From contig JACJWN010000003.1 of the NCBI GenBank assembly GCA_020637165.1, positions 310,001-374,000 of the forward strand: 64,000 nucleotides of DNA, written 5' to 3'. The DNA comes from Mycolicibacterium sp. GTDB taxonomy: Bacteria > Actinomycetota > Actinomycetes > Mycobacteriales > Mycobacteriaceae. Every line of letters begins with the position of its first letter. Position 1 is the stretch's first letter. The translations under genes and the position numbers were made by a program. Under the pieces are notes generated by a model. That model was given only the letters and a program-made list of their open reading frames with translations. It did no database searches and was not told where the DNA came from. Below are positions 25,339-33,246 of this stretch, in pieces.

Positions 25339-25391
25339 ACGGATTCAAAACCCGTGCAGTGTGAGTTCGAATCTCACCGAGGGCACCAGAA
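25339..25391. repeat. Attachment core, right (attR)
   Basis: An exact copy of 16264-16316. Only the tRNA 3' half is present here, so it is not a second tRNA gene. An 11-base AAACGCCTGGT occurs on both sides of this core (25325-25335 and 25390-25400). These may be recombinase contacts or traces of the original target sequence. Confidence 0.92.
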
Positions 25392-25448
25392 ACGCCTGGT
25401 CAGCGGCCGCCGGGCGGTCTTCGTCGGCTCGATGCCGCTGGCCCCCCT

Positions 25449-25457
25449 GTAACGTTG
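25449..25457 (+). promoter_or_regulatory. TGTAACGTT motif upstream of first secreted-protein gene
   Basis: The same nine bases occur 119 bases before the ATG at 25568 and, at 25924-25932, 86 bases before the ATG at 26010. This suggests a shared promoter element. No sigma factor class can be assigned. The 25392-25567 stretch otherwise shows no gene. Confidence 0.35.
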
Positions 25458-25567
25458 AAGGCACGGTTCGCGAACAACCATTTAGAGAGCAACGTCGATC
25501 CTGGCGGCTGGATCGGCCAGGAATTCGGTGTCGCTCAGGTGGCACAGAGACAGCGCAAGGAGCCCGG

Positions 25568-25885
25568 ATGAAGGCCTTTACAGACACCTCCGTCACTGGA
25601 AACCCCGCACCTGCCCGGTCCCGTCGGTTGGCGCCCCTCGCCCGCAACCTCGTCGCCGGCGTCGCAGTGGCGTTCCTCGGCATACTGACGGCGTCCACCG
25701 CGTCTGCCCCACTGGCGCTCGCCGAGGACGGCTGCGACAACGTCGTCGACACCACCGGCAGCTTCTCCATGAACTGCGCCCCCGCGCCCATGGGTGACAC
25801 CAACGGAGCCCCGGTGCAGGCACCGTCGATCAACGACGAAAACCTCACTGAGGCCGAGGTCTCCGAGCCCGGCTGGAACGGCTAG
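25568..25885 (+). CDS. Small secreted protein
   Basis: 105 residues. A 27-residue basic leader (PARSRRLAPLARNL) is followed by a hydrophobic segment VAGVAVAFLGILTASTASA and a probable signal peptidase site near APLALAEDG. The mature part is about 55 residues, acidic, with two cysteines (DGCDNVV...MNCAPAP) that could pair. No known family. ATG with GGAGCC upstream. Before integration of the element, this gene would have stood just after the tRNA gene. Confidence 0.7.
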   Translation: MKAFTDTSVTGNPAPARSRRLAPLARNLVAGVAVAFLGILTASTASAPLALAEDGCDNVVDTTGSFSMNCAPAPMGDTNGAPVQAPSINDENLTEAEVSEPGWNG

Positions 25886-25959
25886 TCCGGTAACAGAACC
25901 GGCGAGCAGATCCTCAGCGCCGATGTAACGTTTCGGCTCGGACGAGCGCTAAAGCCGGC

Positions 25960-25981
25960 AGCCCGGTGGAAGATCCGGGCT
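25960..25981 (+). other. Hairpin upstream of second secreted-protein gene
   Basis: AGCCCGG and CCGGGCT pair around the 8-base loop TGGAAGAT, 28 bases before the ATG at 26010. It could be the terminator of the first secreted-protein gene or a structured leader. Tentative. Confidence 0.35.
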
Positions 25982-26009
25982 TTAACGGGTCCAACAACAG
26001 GAGAGTTTC

Positions 26010-26321
26010 ATGGCCTCGGATCGTGCCTTCCACCGGTTCGCCCTCATCGCCGGCAGTTCAGCGCTGGCGTGCATGGGAATCCTCGCGCTCGCCGACCGCG
26101 GTCTGGACGCCCCGCTCAGCGGGTTGAGCGCCGAGGCCGTCGAGGCCCCACTCGCACCGAGCGATCCCGTGGGTGCCACCGATACCGCGAGCCCCTCCTA
26201 CGCGCCGACCAACCCGGTGGACTGCACCGATCCGAACAACGCGATCAACTGCCAGTCTCCGCCGATCGACTCACCGATGGTGGTGGGCACCGCCGAGCCA
26301 GGCTCGCCGTTCCGCGACTAG
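26010..26321 (+). CDS. Small secreted protein
   Basis: 103 residues, MASDRAFHRFALIAGSSALA, with a signal peptide (FALIAGSSALACMGILALA) and a short Pro/Ser/Asp-rich mature part containing two cysteines (VDCTDPNNAINCQSPP). It resembles the gene at 25568 in layout: leader, hydrophobic segment, short acidic two-Cys tail, and the same upstream motif. They are probably distant paralogues. ATG preceded by AGGAGAG. Function unknown. Confidence 0.7.
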   Translation: MASDRAFHRFALIAGSSALACMGILALADRGLDAPLSGLSAEAVEAPLAPSDPVGATDTASPSYAPTNPVDCTDPNNAINCQSPPIDSPMVVGTAEPGSPFRD

Positions 26322-26348
26322 TTCCGCGGAACGCCGCCGCGTGCGCCG

Positions 26349-26840
26349 CTAGTCGGAGCCGCCCTCCGCGAGTTCGCCTATTCCCCGCAGGGTGTCCTCC
26401 ATGCCCTTGCGAAACTGCCCCAACCGCCCAGCGATAATCTCGGTGGCCAGATGCGGTTGCCGCTCGATCATCATCGACACCCCGGACGGGCCCGGCCCGA
26501 TACGGGCGGTGAAACACAGTTCGGTTCCCGACGGCGCGGGATTCACCTCGAATGTCCAATCGGCCGACGGCGTCTCCGGATCGCCGACAACCCAACCGAA
26601 ACGTCGGGGCGGGTCCAAGATGACGATCTGGGACCGGCTGGTCCACTGCCCGACTGCGGGGTGGATGTTCACACCGAGAAACTGCGCCCCGATGACTGGG
26701 CGGTCGAAGCCGTCCGCCCACTCGACGCTCTGCAGTTCGGTGCTGAACCGGGGCATCACGGTGATATCGCTGATGAGCTCCCAGACCCGGGCCGGCGGCG
26801 CGGCGATGGCCCTCCGGACACGGACCTCGCGATCACTCAC
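26349..26840 (-). CDS. SRPBCC (START-like/polyketide cyclase) family protein
   Basis: 163 residues, GTG start. The family pattern is clear: VRVRRAIAAPPARVWELISD at the N-terminus, MPRFSTELQSVEW, a central FEVNPAPSGTELCFTAR strand pair and the long C-terminal helix RLGQFRKGMEDTLRGIGELA. The fold makes a deep hydrophobic pocket for lipids or polyketides; a ligand cannot be predicted. It is divergent from the cyclase gene, with 62 bases between them. Confidence 0.82.
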   Translation of the reverse strand: MSDREVRVRRAIAAPPARVWELISDITVMPRFSTELQSVEWADGFDRPVIGAQFLGVNIHPAVGQWTSRSQIVILDPPRRFGWVVGDPETPSADWTFEVNPAPSGTELCFTARIGPGPSGVSMMIERQPHLATEIIAGRLGQFRKGMEDTLRGIGELAEGGSD

Positions 26841-26902
26841 GAACCGGCCCGCATACAGATAAGAGGCATCCCGTGAGGCTAACCGCCGGTTAGGCTTCGT
26901 AT

Positions 26903-28243
26903 GTGAGTTCCGAGCGGAGATTCGCCGGACCGAAACTGCAGGGGGTGCGGTTCCGGCTGTCGGACTGCGAGCGCCTTCAGCGCCGCCCCTCCGCGCGCAA
27001 CCAACACTGGGCCGACGCCGTCAGCCGACCGCAGCAGGTTCTGACCATCGCCACCTGGCTGGCGGCGTTCATCACCGCCGTACTCGGGATCCTGCAGACC
27101 GTCACTGGCCACGGCGTGTTCTACATCGGGGTCATCAATCTCGCCACCGCGATGGTTTTCCTGGCCATTCCCATGCTCTACCGGTTCGGCGACCTCGTCC
27201 CCGCCCTGTTCTTCGTCGTGGTCTCGTTCAGTTCGCTGACGTTCGTAGGATCCCAGATCGGCACCGACTCCGGCGTGCAGTTCTACTACCTGGTGTCTGC
27301 CTCACTGGCGGTGCTGGTGCTCGGCGTCGACCACCTCGCGCTGGCCGGCACCGTGGTGGCGATCGGTATCGGCCTGGTCATCGGAATGCAGTTCCTGGTT
27401 CCCGCCGACACCGGGATCCAGCCCCGGTGGGCGCTCGACGGCGGATTCATCTTCGCGACCGCAGGTGCGTGTCTGATGATCTTCGCCACCGTCTGGTACG
27501 CATTGCGGGAGGTTTCGCGGGCGGAAGCCGCCATGGAGGTGGAGTATGACCGCTCCGAGGCGCTGCTGGCCAACATCCTCCCCGACACCGTGGCGGCGAA
27601 ACTCAAAGACCCTTCGCACGGGGTGATCGCCGATCGCTACGACGACGCGTCGATCCTGTTCGCCGACATCGCCGGATATACCGAACGCGCCGGGGAGATC
27701 CCGCCGACCGAACTGGTCCGATTCCTCGACCGGCTCTACACCACCTTCGACCGCCTCGTCGATCGGCACGAGCTGGAGAAAATCAAGACAACCGGCGACG
27801 CCTACATGGTGGTCAGCGGGGTGCCCAACCCACGGCCGGACCACGTCGAGGCGATCGCCGCCCTGGCCCTGGACATGCTGCGGGCAATCGCCGACCTGCG
27901 TGACCCCCAGGGCAATCCGGTCCCGATCCGTATCGGGATCGCCGCCGGTCCGGTGGTCGCCGGTGTGGTGGGCGCACGGAAGTTCTTCTACGACGTGTGG
28001 GGTGACGCGGTGAACGTCGCCTCACGGATGGAGTCCACCGGCGTCGAGGGGCGAATCCAGGTGCCGCGGGACGTCTTCGAACGCCTCGAGAACGACTTCG
28101 TGCTGGAGGAGCGCGGGGAGGTCCAGATCAAGGGCAAGGGCATGATGCCCACTTGGTTCCTGGTCCGGCGCAAGCCGACCCCGGTGCGTGGCGAGTCGCT
28201 GGACCAGGCCGGAGAAGTCGGCCTGCACACGCCGGCGGGTTGA
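26903..28243 (+). CDS. cya: Membrane-bound class III adenylate cyclase (Rv1625c type)
   Basis: Makes cAMP from ATP. 446 residues, GTG start, the same architecture as Rv1625c: six transmembrane segments (about residues 45-200), a linker helix (EVEYDRSEALLANILPD) and one cyclase domain (about 245-430). Catalytic residues are present: metal Asp in LFADIAGYTERA, substrate Lys and second metal Asp in KIKTTGDAYMVV, and DVWGDAVNVASRMES holding the substrate Asp, Asn and Arg. The M. tuberculosis enzyme is a homodimer. In M. tuberculosis Rv1625c neighbours pdtaR (Rv1626); here the integrated element and small genes separate them. Confidence 0.94.
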   Translation: MSSERRFAGPKLQGVRFRLSDCERLQRRPSARNQHWADAVSRPQQVLTIATWLAAFITAVLGILQTVTGHGVFYIGVINLATAMVFLAIPMLYRFGDLVPALFFVVVSFSSLTFVGSQIGTDSGVQFYYLVSASLAVLVLGVDHLALAGTVVAIGIGLVIGMQFLVPADTGIQPRWALDGGFIFATAGACLMIFATVWYALREVSRAEAAMEVEYDRSEALLANILPDTVAAKLKDPSHGVIADRYDDASILFADIAGYTERAGEIPPTELVRFLDRLYTTFDRLVDRHELEKIKTTGDAYMVVSGVPNPRPDHVEAIAALALDMLRAIADLRDPQGNPVPIRIGIAAGPVVAGVVGARKFFYDVWGDAVNVASRMESTGVEGRIQVPRDVFERLENDFVLEERGEVQIKGKGMMPTWFLVRRKPTPVRGESLDQAGEVGLHTPAG

Positions 28244-28267
28244 CCCGTCTTGCACCGCTGATCCGTC

Positions 28268-29047
28268 TCACATCACCCTCGACAAGAATGCCCTGGTGCG
28301 TTCGTGCCGGGGATTGGCCAGCACCTGGTGCGGCGGGCCGCTCTCGACGACCACCCCGCCGTCCATGAACACCAACTCGTCGGCGACCTCCCGGGCGAAC
28401 CCCATCTCGTGGGTCACCACGATCATCGTCATGCCCGCCGCGGCAAGCGTTTTCATAACACCGAGCACCTCGCCTACCAGCTCCGGATCCAGTGCGGAGG
28501 TGGGCTCGTCGAAGAGCATCAGCTTGGGTTCCATGGCCAGCGCCCGGGCGATGGCGACGCGCTGTTGCTGGCCGCCGGAGAGCTGCGCCGGATAGGCATC
28601 GGCCTTGTCCGACAGGCCGACCTGGGCGAGCAATTCACGCCCCCGGTCGACGGCGTCGGACCTTTTGACACCCTTCACGTGCACCGGTGCCTCGACGATG
28701 TTCTCCAGCGCGGTGCGATGGGGGAACAGATTGAAGTGCTGGAACACCATGCCGATATCGCGGCGCTGCCTCGCCGCCTCCCGAGGCGGTATCTCGTAGA
28801 GCCGGCCGCGACTGTCCCGGTAGCCGATCAGTTCACCGTCGACATAAAGCCTTCCGGCCGAGATCTTCTCGAGGTGGTTGATGCAGCGCAGGAACGTCGA
28901 CTTACCCGAGCCGGAGGGTCCAACCATTACCAGAACCTGCCCGCGGTCGACCGACAGCGTCACGCCATTGAGTACCGATAGGGCACCGAAGTCCTTGCAC
29001 ACCCCCTGCGCGTCGACCATCGGGCCGCCGGCGCCGGCGGCGCTCAC
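28268..29047 (-). CDS. Polar amino acid ABC transporter, ATPase
   Basis: 259 residues from a GTG that overlaps the permease stop (GTGA) and follows GGAGGGG. Walker [11 protein letters not shown]-loop [18 protein letters not shown], signature [15 protein letters not shown], Walker [16 protein letters not shown] and H-loop [12 protein letters not shown] are typical of the GlnQ/GltI (PAAT) ATPases. It powers uptake of an amino acid, likely glutamate or glutamine, with the permease and receptor encoded just upstream. An insertion [20 protein letters not shown] before the Q-loop is a feature of some actinobacterial members. Confidence 0.9.
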   Translation of the reverse strand: MSAAGAGGPMVDAQGVCKDFGALSVLNGVTLSVDRGQVLVMVGPSGSGKSTFLRCINHLEKISAGRLYVDGELIGYRDSRGRLYEIPPREAARQRRDIGMVFQHFNLFPHRTALENIVEAPVHVKGVKRSDAVDRGRELLAQVGLSDKADAYPAQLSGGQQQRVAIARALAMEPKLMLFDEPTSALDPELVGEVLGVMKTLAAAGMTMIVVTHEMGFAREVADELVFMDGGVVVESGPPHQVLANPRHERTRAFLSRVM

Positions 29048-29961
29048 AGGTGCCCCTCCTTGGCACCGGTCTGTGCGCCGGCAAGCGCCTCGAGCTGTTT
29101 GGCGGTCAACTTGCGCGAGATACCGCGGGAGAAGTGCCGCTCCAGGTAGTACTGACCGACCATCAGCAGGCTGGTGATCGCCAGATACCAGGTGGCCGCA
29201 ACCAGCAGTAGCGGGATCGGCTCGAAGATCACCGCGGAGATGTCCCTGGTCCTGGTGTAGAGCTCCAGGGTGTAGGGCACCGCGGTGACCAGCGAGGTGG
29301 TCTTGAGCATGCTGATCAGCTCGTTGCCGGTGGGCGGGATGATCACCCGCATCGCCTGGGGAAGCACGATGCGGCGCATCGTCATCCACCACGACATACC
29401 CAACGCGGTGGAGGCCTCGAATTGGCCCTCTGGGACGGAACTGATTCCGGCACGGATGATCTCAGCCATGTAGGCCGCCTCGTTGAGCCCCAGCCCGACG
29501 ATCGCCAGGATGAAGCTGATCGACAGGTTCCGCAGATCGAGGTGAAAAAACGTCGGCCCGAACGGCACGCCCAGCTGGATTCGCTGGTAGATCGTGGGGA
29601 AAAGACCCCAGAACACCAGCTGCACATAAACCGGGGTGCCGCGGAAAACCCACAGATACACCCATGACACCGATTTGAGAATCGGGTTGGGCGACAATCG
29701 CATCACCGCGAGAACCACCCCGAGCACCAGGCCCAGCACCATCGACCAGAAGGTCAGCTGCAGGGTGTTCCAGGCGGCCTCCGAGACCCGGTGGTCGAAA
29801 AGGTACTTGCGGTAGGTAGCCCAGCTGTAGGCCGGGTTGGTCGCCGCGCCGTAGCCGAACAGCGCGACGGCGGCGATGATGACGGCCGCCCCCACCCACC
29901 GCCAGGGATGCCGCAGCGGAACGGCATCAATGCCGGCGGGGCCCGACGGCTCGACGGCCAT
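29044..29961 (-). CDS. Polar amino acid ABC transporter, permease
   Basis: 305 residues. Hydrophobic segments begin near residue 25 ([19 protein letters not shown]), followed by about five more. The HEQRO-type coupling loop is [20 protein letters not shown], with the EAA helix continuing [20 protein letters not shown]. Most bacterial members have five membrane segments; the N-terminal extension here is common in actinobacteria. It couples to the ATPase gene by a GTGA overlap. Confidence 0.9.
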   Translation of the reverse strand: MAVEPSGPAGIDAVPLRHPWRWVGAAVIIAAVALFGYGAATNPAYSWATYRKYLFDHRVSEAAWNTLQLTFWSMVLGLVLGVVLAVMRLSPNPILKSVSWVYLWVFRGTPVYVQLVFWGLFPTIYQRIQLGVPFGPTFFHLDLRNLSISFILAIVGLGLNEAAYMAEIIRAGISSVPEGQFEASTALGMSWWMTMRRIVLPQAMRVIIPPTGNELISMLKTTSLVTAVPYTLELYTRTRDISAVIFEPIPLLLVAATWYLAITSLLMVGQYYLERHFSRGISRKLTAKQLEALAGAQTGAKEGHL

Positions 29962-29965
29962 ATCG

Positions 29966-30895
29966 CTAGCTGACCGCTCCGTTGATGACCGGTTTGTCGA
30001 TCATTCCCGACTGCACGCCCCAATTCTCGGCGATGGTCTTGTAGTCGCCGGTCTTCATCAGGTGCTCCAAGGCCTGCAACAGCGACTGCGCCAGCGGCGA
30101 GCCCTTCTGCACCGGCCAACCGTAGGGCGCCGAGTCGAAAATCTCCCCCGCGCCCTCAAGCTTGCCGTTGCTCTGCCTGATCGCATAGGCGGTGACTGGC
30201 GAGTCCGCCGACATCGCATCGGCCTGGCCGAGGACGACGGCGTTGGTGACGGCGTCCTGCCCGTCGAACTTGATGATCTCGATCTCCGGTTTGCCGGAAT
30301 CGACACAGGCCTTGCTCTTCGCCGGCAGTTCGTCGGTCTCCTGAATCGTGGTGGCCTGCACCGCGACCTTCTTGCCGCAGGCGTCGTTCGGGTCGATGGC
30401 CTCCCCCGGGCGCTGGGCCCAAAGGCTGCCCGCGGAGAAGTAGGTCACGAAGTCGACCTGCTTCTCGCGCTCCTTGGTGTCGGTGAACGACGACATGCCC
30501 ACGTTGTAGGTGCCACCCTGAACCGACGGGATGATCTTGGCGAAGTCCGACTCGCGGTACTCGGCGGCCAGTCCCAACGTGCCGGCGACCGCGTTCATCA
30601 GATCGACGTCGAAGCCGACGATCTCACCGTTGGAGTCCTTGAACTCGTTGGGGGTGTAGGGAATGTTGACCCCGACGATCAGCTTGCCGGATTTCTTTAT
30701 CTCCTCCGGCACGGTCGCCGCGATCTCCTCTACTTTCTGGGCCGTGACCGCGACGGTCGAGGTCGTCGGCGAAGCCGCGTCCCCCGAGCCGGTCTCACTG
30801 TTCTTCGCGCAGCCCGACATCATCAGTGCCCCCGCCATCGCGAACGTCCCCGCGGCGCGCCACCAACGCGGCCGGCTTTCAGATCCTGTCAACAT
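29966..30895 (-). CDS. Polar amino acid ABC transporter, substrate-binding lipoprotein
   Basis: 309 residues. The signal peptide ends in a lipobox (ALMMSGC), so it is anchored outside the membrane. The SBP_bac_3 domain has KLIVGVNIPYTPNEFKDSNG, EIVGFDVDLMNAVAGTLGLA, YNVGMSSFTDTKEREKQVDF and AVQATTIQETDELPA. Ligand residues fit a basic or polar amino acid receptor, not defined further. It is the first gene of a three-gene operon. The 143 bases up to 31038 hold its promoter and that of the divergent HdeD gene. Confidence 0.9.
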   Translation of the reverse strand: MLTGSESRPRWWRAAGTFAMAGALMMSGCAKNSETGSGDAASPTTSTVAVTAQKVEEIAATVPEEIKKSGKLIVGVNIPYTPNEFKDSNGEIVGFDVDLMNAVAGTLGLAAEYRESDFAKIIPSVQGGTYNVGMSSFTDTKEREKQVDFVTYFSAGSLWAQRPGEAIDPNDACGKKVAVQATTIQETDELPAKSKACVDSGKPEIEIIKFDGQDAVTNAVVLGQADAMSADSPVTAYAIRQSNGKLEGAGEIFDSAPYGWPVQKGSPLAQSLLQALEHLMKTGDYKTIAENWGVQSGMIDKPVINGAVS

Positions 30896-31038
30896 GGTTG
30901 CCCTTTCCGCCGGCCACCGCCGATTACTGACACTGCCGAATGTTCAGTCGCCGGTGCAAAAACTACAGCTAAACACCGTTGCCAGCCCGCCGAAGCGTCT
31001 TACCAGGGCGTTCGGAGGTCTAGTTGTAAGCTGCCCGC

Positions 31039-31626
31039 ATGACAACTCAAACCGGTGGAACTCTGGTTCCGCACTTGTGGAAGTCCGTACTGCTGACCGG
31101 CATCCTGTCGCTGATCCTCGGCGTCATGGTCCTGGTCTGGCCCGGTCCGACCCTTCTCGTGGCGGCGATCTTCTTCGGCGTCTACCTTCTGGTCACCGGC
31201 GTCTCGCAGGTGTTCCACGCCTTCACGTTGCACATCTCCGGTGGCGGACGGGCGCTGCTGTTCATCAGCGGCGCCGCATCCCTGGTGCTCGCCGTGCTGT
31301 GCTTCCGCAGCATCGGCAACTCGATTCTGCTGCTGGCCATCTGGATCGGCATCGGGTTCATCTTCCGGGGAGTGGCCACCGCTGCCGCCGCGATCAGCGA
31401 CAGCAGCACCCCCAGCCGCGGTTGGGAGATCTTCATCGGCATCGTGACCCTGATCGCCGGCGTCATCGTGCTGGCCTACCCGTTCGAGTCGCTGCCGACC
31501 TTGATCTGGGTGACCGGTATCTGGCTGGTTGTGATCGGCGTGATGGAGATCATCGCCTCCTTCGGCATCCGGAAAGCCGGCAACGAGGTTCGGACCGCCG
31601 TCGGCGAGGCGCTCGGTACCCGCTGA
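31039..31626 (+). CDS. HdeD/DUF308 family membrane protein
   Basis: 195 residues with six predicted transmembrane helices in three pairs, as in HdeD (acid-resistance membrane protein). Segments include GILSLILGVMVLVWPGPTLL, VAAIFFGVYLLVTGVSQVFH and the last pair GIVTLIAGVIVLAYPFESLP. Conserved glycine/proline motifs at helix pair turns (VWPGPTL, AYPFESL) support the family. In enteric bacteria HdeD aids acid resistance; the mycobacterial role is not known. A strong terminator follows. Confidence 0.85.
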   Translation: MTTQTGGTLVPHLWKSVLLTGILSLILGVMVLVWPGPTLLVAAIFFGVYLLVTGVSQVFHAFTLHISGGGRALLFISGAASLVLAVLCFRSIGNSILLLAIWIGIGFIFRGVATAAAAISDSSTPSRGWEIFIGIVTLIAGVIVLAYPFESLPTLIWVTGIWLVVIGVMEIIASFGIRKAGNEVRTAVGEALGTR

Positions 31627-31635
31627 GAACGGTTG

Positions 31636-31681
31636 AAAGGCGCGGGTTGCGGTTGCTGTCGAACCGCAACCCGCGCCTTTT
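31636..31681 (+). terminator. Intrinsic terminator after the HdeD gene
   Basis: A perfect 19-bp stem (31636-31654 with 31662-31680) and a 7-base loop, ending in a run of four Ts. One of the clearest terminators in the window. Confidence 0.9.
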
Positions 31682-31781
31682 GTCGTGAGGGTGCCGTGAA
31701 GCTGTCCCGAGCCTGTCCCGCAACTTCCCCAGACGGGTACCCTGACAGCCGTCGCTGTCCATACGAGGTGAAGCAGGAGCC

Positions 31782-32333
31782 ATGACCGACTACCCGGAGC
31801 AGCCGCGCAAACCGGAGAGTGCGCCGACTCCGCCGCCTTCACCCCCTTACGGGCAGCCGCCCAACCCCTATTCCTATCCCCCCGGGCCCTACCCGGGCGG
31901 CTATCCCCCGCCGCAGACGCCGTACGGGGACTACTACCCCGCGGCACAGACGCCACCGCGCAACGGACTCGGCGTGGCCGCACTGGTGGTCGCGATCCTT
32001 GCACTGATCTCCTCGTTCTCAGTTGCCGGCGGGATCATCCTGGGCATCGTCGCGGTGATCCTGGGCTTCCTGGGCCGGGGCCGGGTCAAACGTGGGGAGG
32101 CAAACAACGGTGGTGTCGCCCTCTCCGGCATCATCCTCGGGGTCGTCGCGATCGTCGTCGGTCTGATCTTCATCGCCATCTGGGTCGGACTGTTCAAGGA
32201 GGTCGGCGCGGGCGACTATTTCGACTGCCTGCAGCAGGCCGGCCAAGACCGGGCCAAGGTGGAGCAGTGCTCCGAACAGTTCCGGCAGTCAGTGGAGAAC
32301 AAATTCAGTGAGACGCAGCCACCGGGCCGGTGA
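31782..32333 (+). CDS. DUF4190 membrane protein with Pro/Tyr-rich N-terminus
   Basis: 183 residues. The first 60 are rich in Pro, Tyr and Gly (PPYGQPPNPYSYPPGPYPGG). Two hydrophobic helices with a Gly-rich loop follow (GLGVAALVVAILALISSFSV, IILGIVAVILGFLGRGRVKR, then GGVALSGIILGVVAIVVGLI). After the DUF4190 region, about 35 residues with a Cys pair (DYFDCLQQ...VEQCSEQF) probably face outside. Function unknown. The ATG is preceded by AGGAG. Confidence 0.8.
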   Translation: MTDYPEQPRKPESAPTPPPSPPYGQPPNPYSYPPGPYPGGYPPPQTPYGDYYPAAQTPPRNGLGVAALVVAILALISSFSVAGGIILGIVAVILGFLGRGRVKRGEANNGGVALSGIILGVVAIVVGLIFIAIWVGLFKEVGAGDYFDCLQQAGQDRAKVEQCSEQFRQSVENKFSETQPPGR

Positions 32334-32339
32334 CCGAAC

Positions 32340-33221
32340 TCATCGCGCCTTTCCAGGGAAGTACTTGACGATCCCCTCCTGGGCGACGGTCGCGACCACC
32401 TCCCCGGCGCGGTTGAAGAAATGCCCCATGCCCAGCCCGCGTGATTCGGCGGCCACCGGCGACGCGGTCGAATAGAGGACCCAGTCGGAGAAGTCGACCT
32501 GCCGGTGGAACCAGAGCGAGTGGTTCACCGTGACGGCGAAGATCCTGTCCCACCCCCAGGACAGACCGTGGGTGGTGATGATCGAGTCCAGCACCGTGGT
32601 GTCCGAGGAGTAGACCATGGCGGCGGTGTGCAGAACCGGGTCGTCGGGCATCTCGCCGGCCGCGGTCATCCATACCCGATTCCGGTCAAGCCGGTCGCCC
32701 TTGTCCCGCATCACCCACGCCGGGTCATTGGTATAGCGCCACTCGATCGGGCGCAACGCCTCGGCGAAGTGCGGCACGACCTCTTCGTAGCCGACCAGGA
32801 GCTCGTCGATGCCCGGCAGCCCATGTGGCTCGGGAACTTCGGGGGCGCTGAAGTTGTGTTCCAGTCCATGGCCGCCGGCCAGGTAGGAAACCAGGGCGGT
32901 GGCCAGCAGGGTGCCGTTCTGGATCGCGTCGACACGGCGGTTGGCGAACCGGCGCTCGTCACGCAGGCGCACGGTGTGGAACTCGATGTCCTGGGACGGG
33001 TCCCCGCCGGCGATGAAATGCGTCGACAGCGCGCTGGGCGGCAGATCGTGTTCGAGGCTTCGACTCGCCGCGACGAACGCCTGCGCCATCAACTGGCCGC
33101 CGAACGTGCGCACGGGATTCTTCCGGGGATGGCGCCCGAGATAGACGTCCTGCCCGACCGGGGAGAGTTGGAGGACCGACAACAGTTCGTCGAAATCAGA
33201 CTGTCCCGATGTCTCAGGCAC
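32340..33221 (-). CDS. tesB: Acyl-CoA thioesterase II
   Basis: Hydrolyses acyl-CoA to free fatty acid and CoA. 293 residues forming a double hot-dog fold. Conserved segments are GRHPRKNPVRTFGGQLMAQAF, the central HFIAGGDPSQDIEFHTVRLR, the catalytic-region LDSIITTHGLSWGWDR and SLWFHRQVDFSDWVLYSTAS with AAESRGLGMGHFFNRAG near the end. It corresponds to Rv1618 (tesB1). GTG start. It lies between pyk on the same strand and the DUF4190 gene, convergent. Confidence 0.93.
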   Translation of the reverse strand: MPETSGQSDFDELLSVLQLSPVGQDVYLGRHPRKNPVRTFGGQLMAQAFVAASRSLEHDLPPSALSTHFIAGGDPSQDIEFHTVRLRDERRFANRRVDAIQNGTLLATALVSYLAGGHGLEHNFSAPEVPEPHGLPGIDELLVGYEEVVPHFAEALRPIEWRYTNDPAWVMRDKGDRLDRNRVWMTAAGEMPDDPVLHTAAMVYSSDTTVLDSIITTHGLSWGWDRIFAVTVNHSLWFHRQVDFSDWVLYSTASPVAAESRGLGMGHFFNRAGEVVATVAQEGIVKYFPGKAR

Positions 33222-33246
33222 GCGCCGCCTCTCGTCGTGTCCCCCG

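Larger units (their letters stand above)
16264..25391. mobile_element. Integrated phage-satellite-like element (phiRv1/phiRv2 type)
   Basis: About 9.1 kb bounded by a 53-bp direct repeat that duplicates the 3' half of the tRNA gene. The gene order is integrase, repressor, divergent excisionase, small early genes, primase-helicase, iteron array, zinc-ribbon genes, HK97-type capsid, zinc-finger protein and WhiB. The module is complete for integration, regulation and replication but has only one recognisable virion gene and no portal, large terminase, tail or lysis genes. Size, content and order resemble the M. tuberculosis elements phiRv1 and phiRv2 (known, from memory) and phage-inducible islands generally. 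All main genes look intact, so it may be functional with a helper phage; that is inference. Confidence 0.88.

Noticed and set aside
25339..25391. Second tRNA gene at the right end of the element
   Set aside because: Only the 3' half of the tRNA is present; it is the attR copy of the attachment core.
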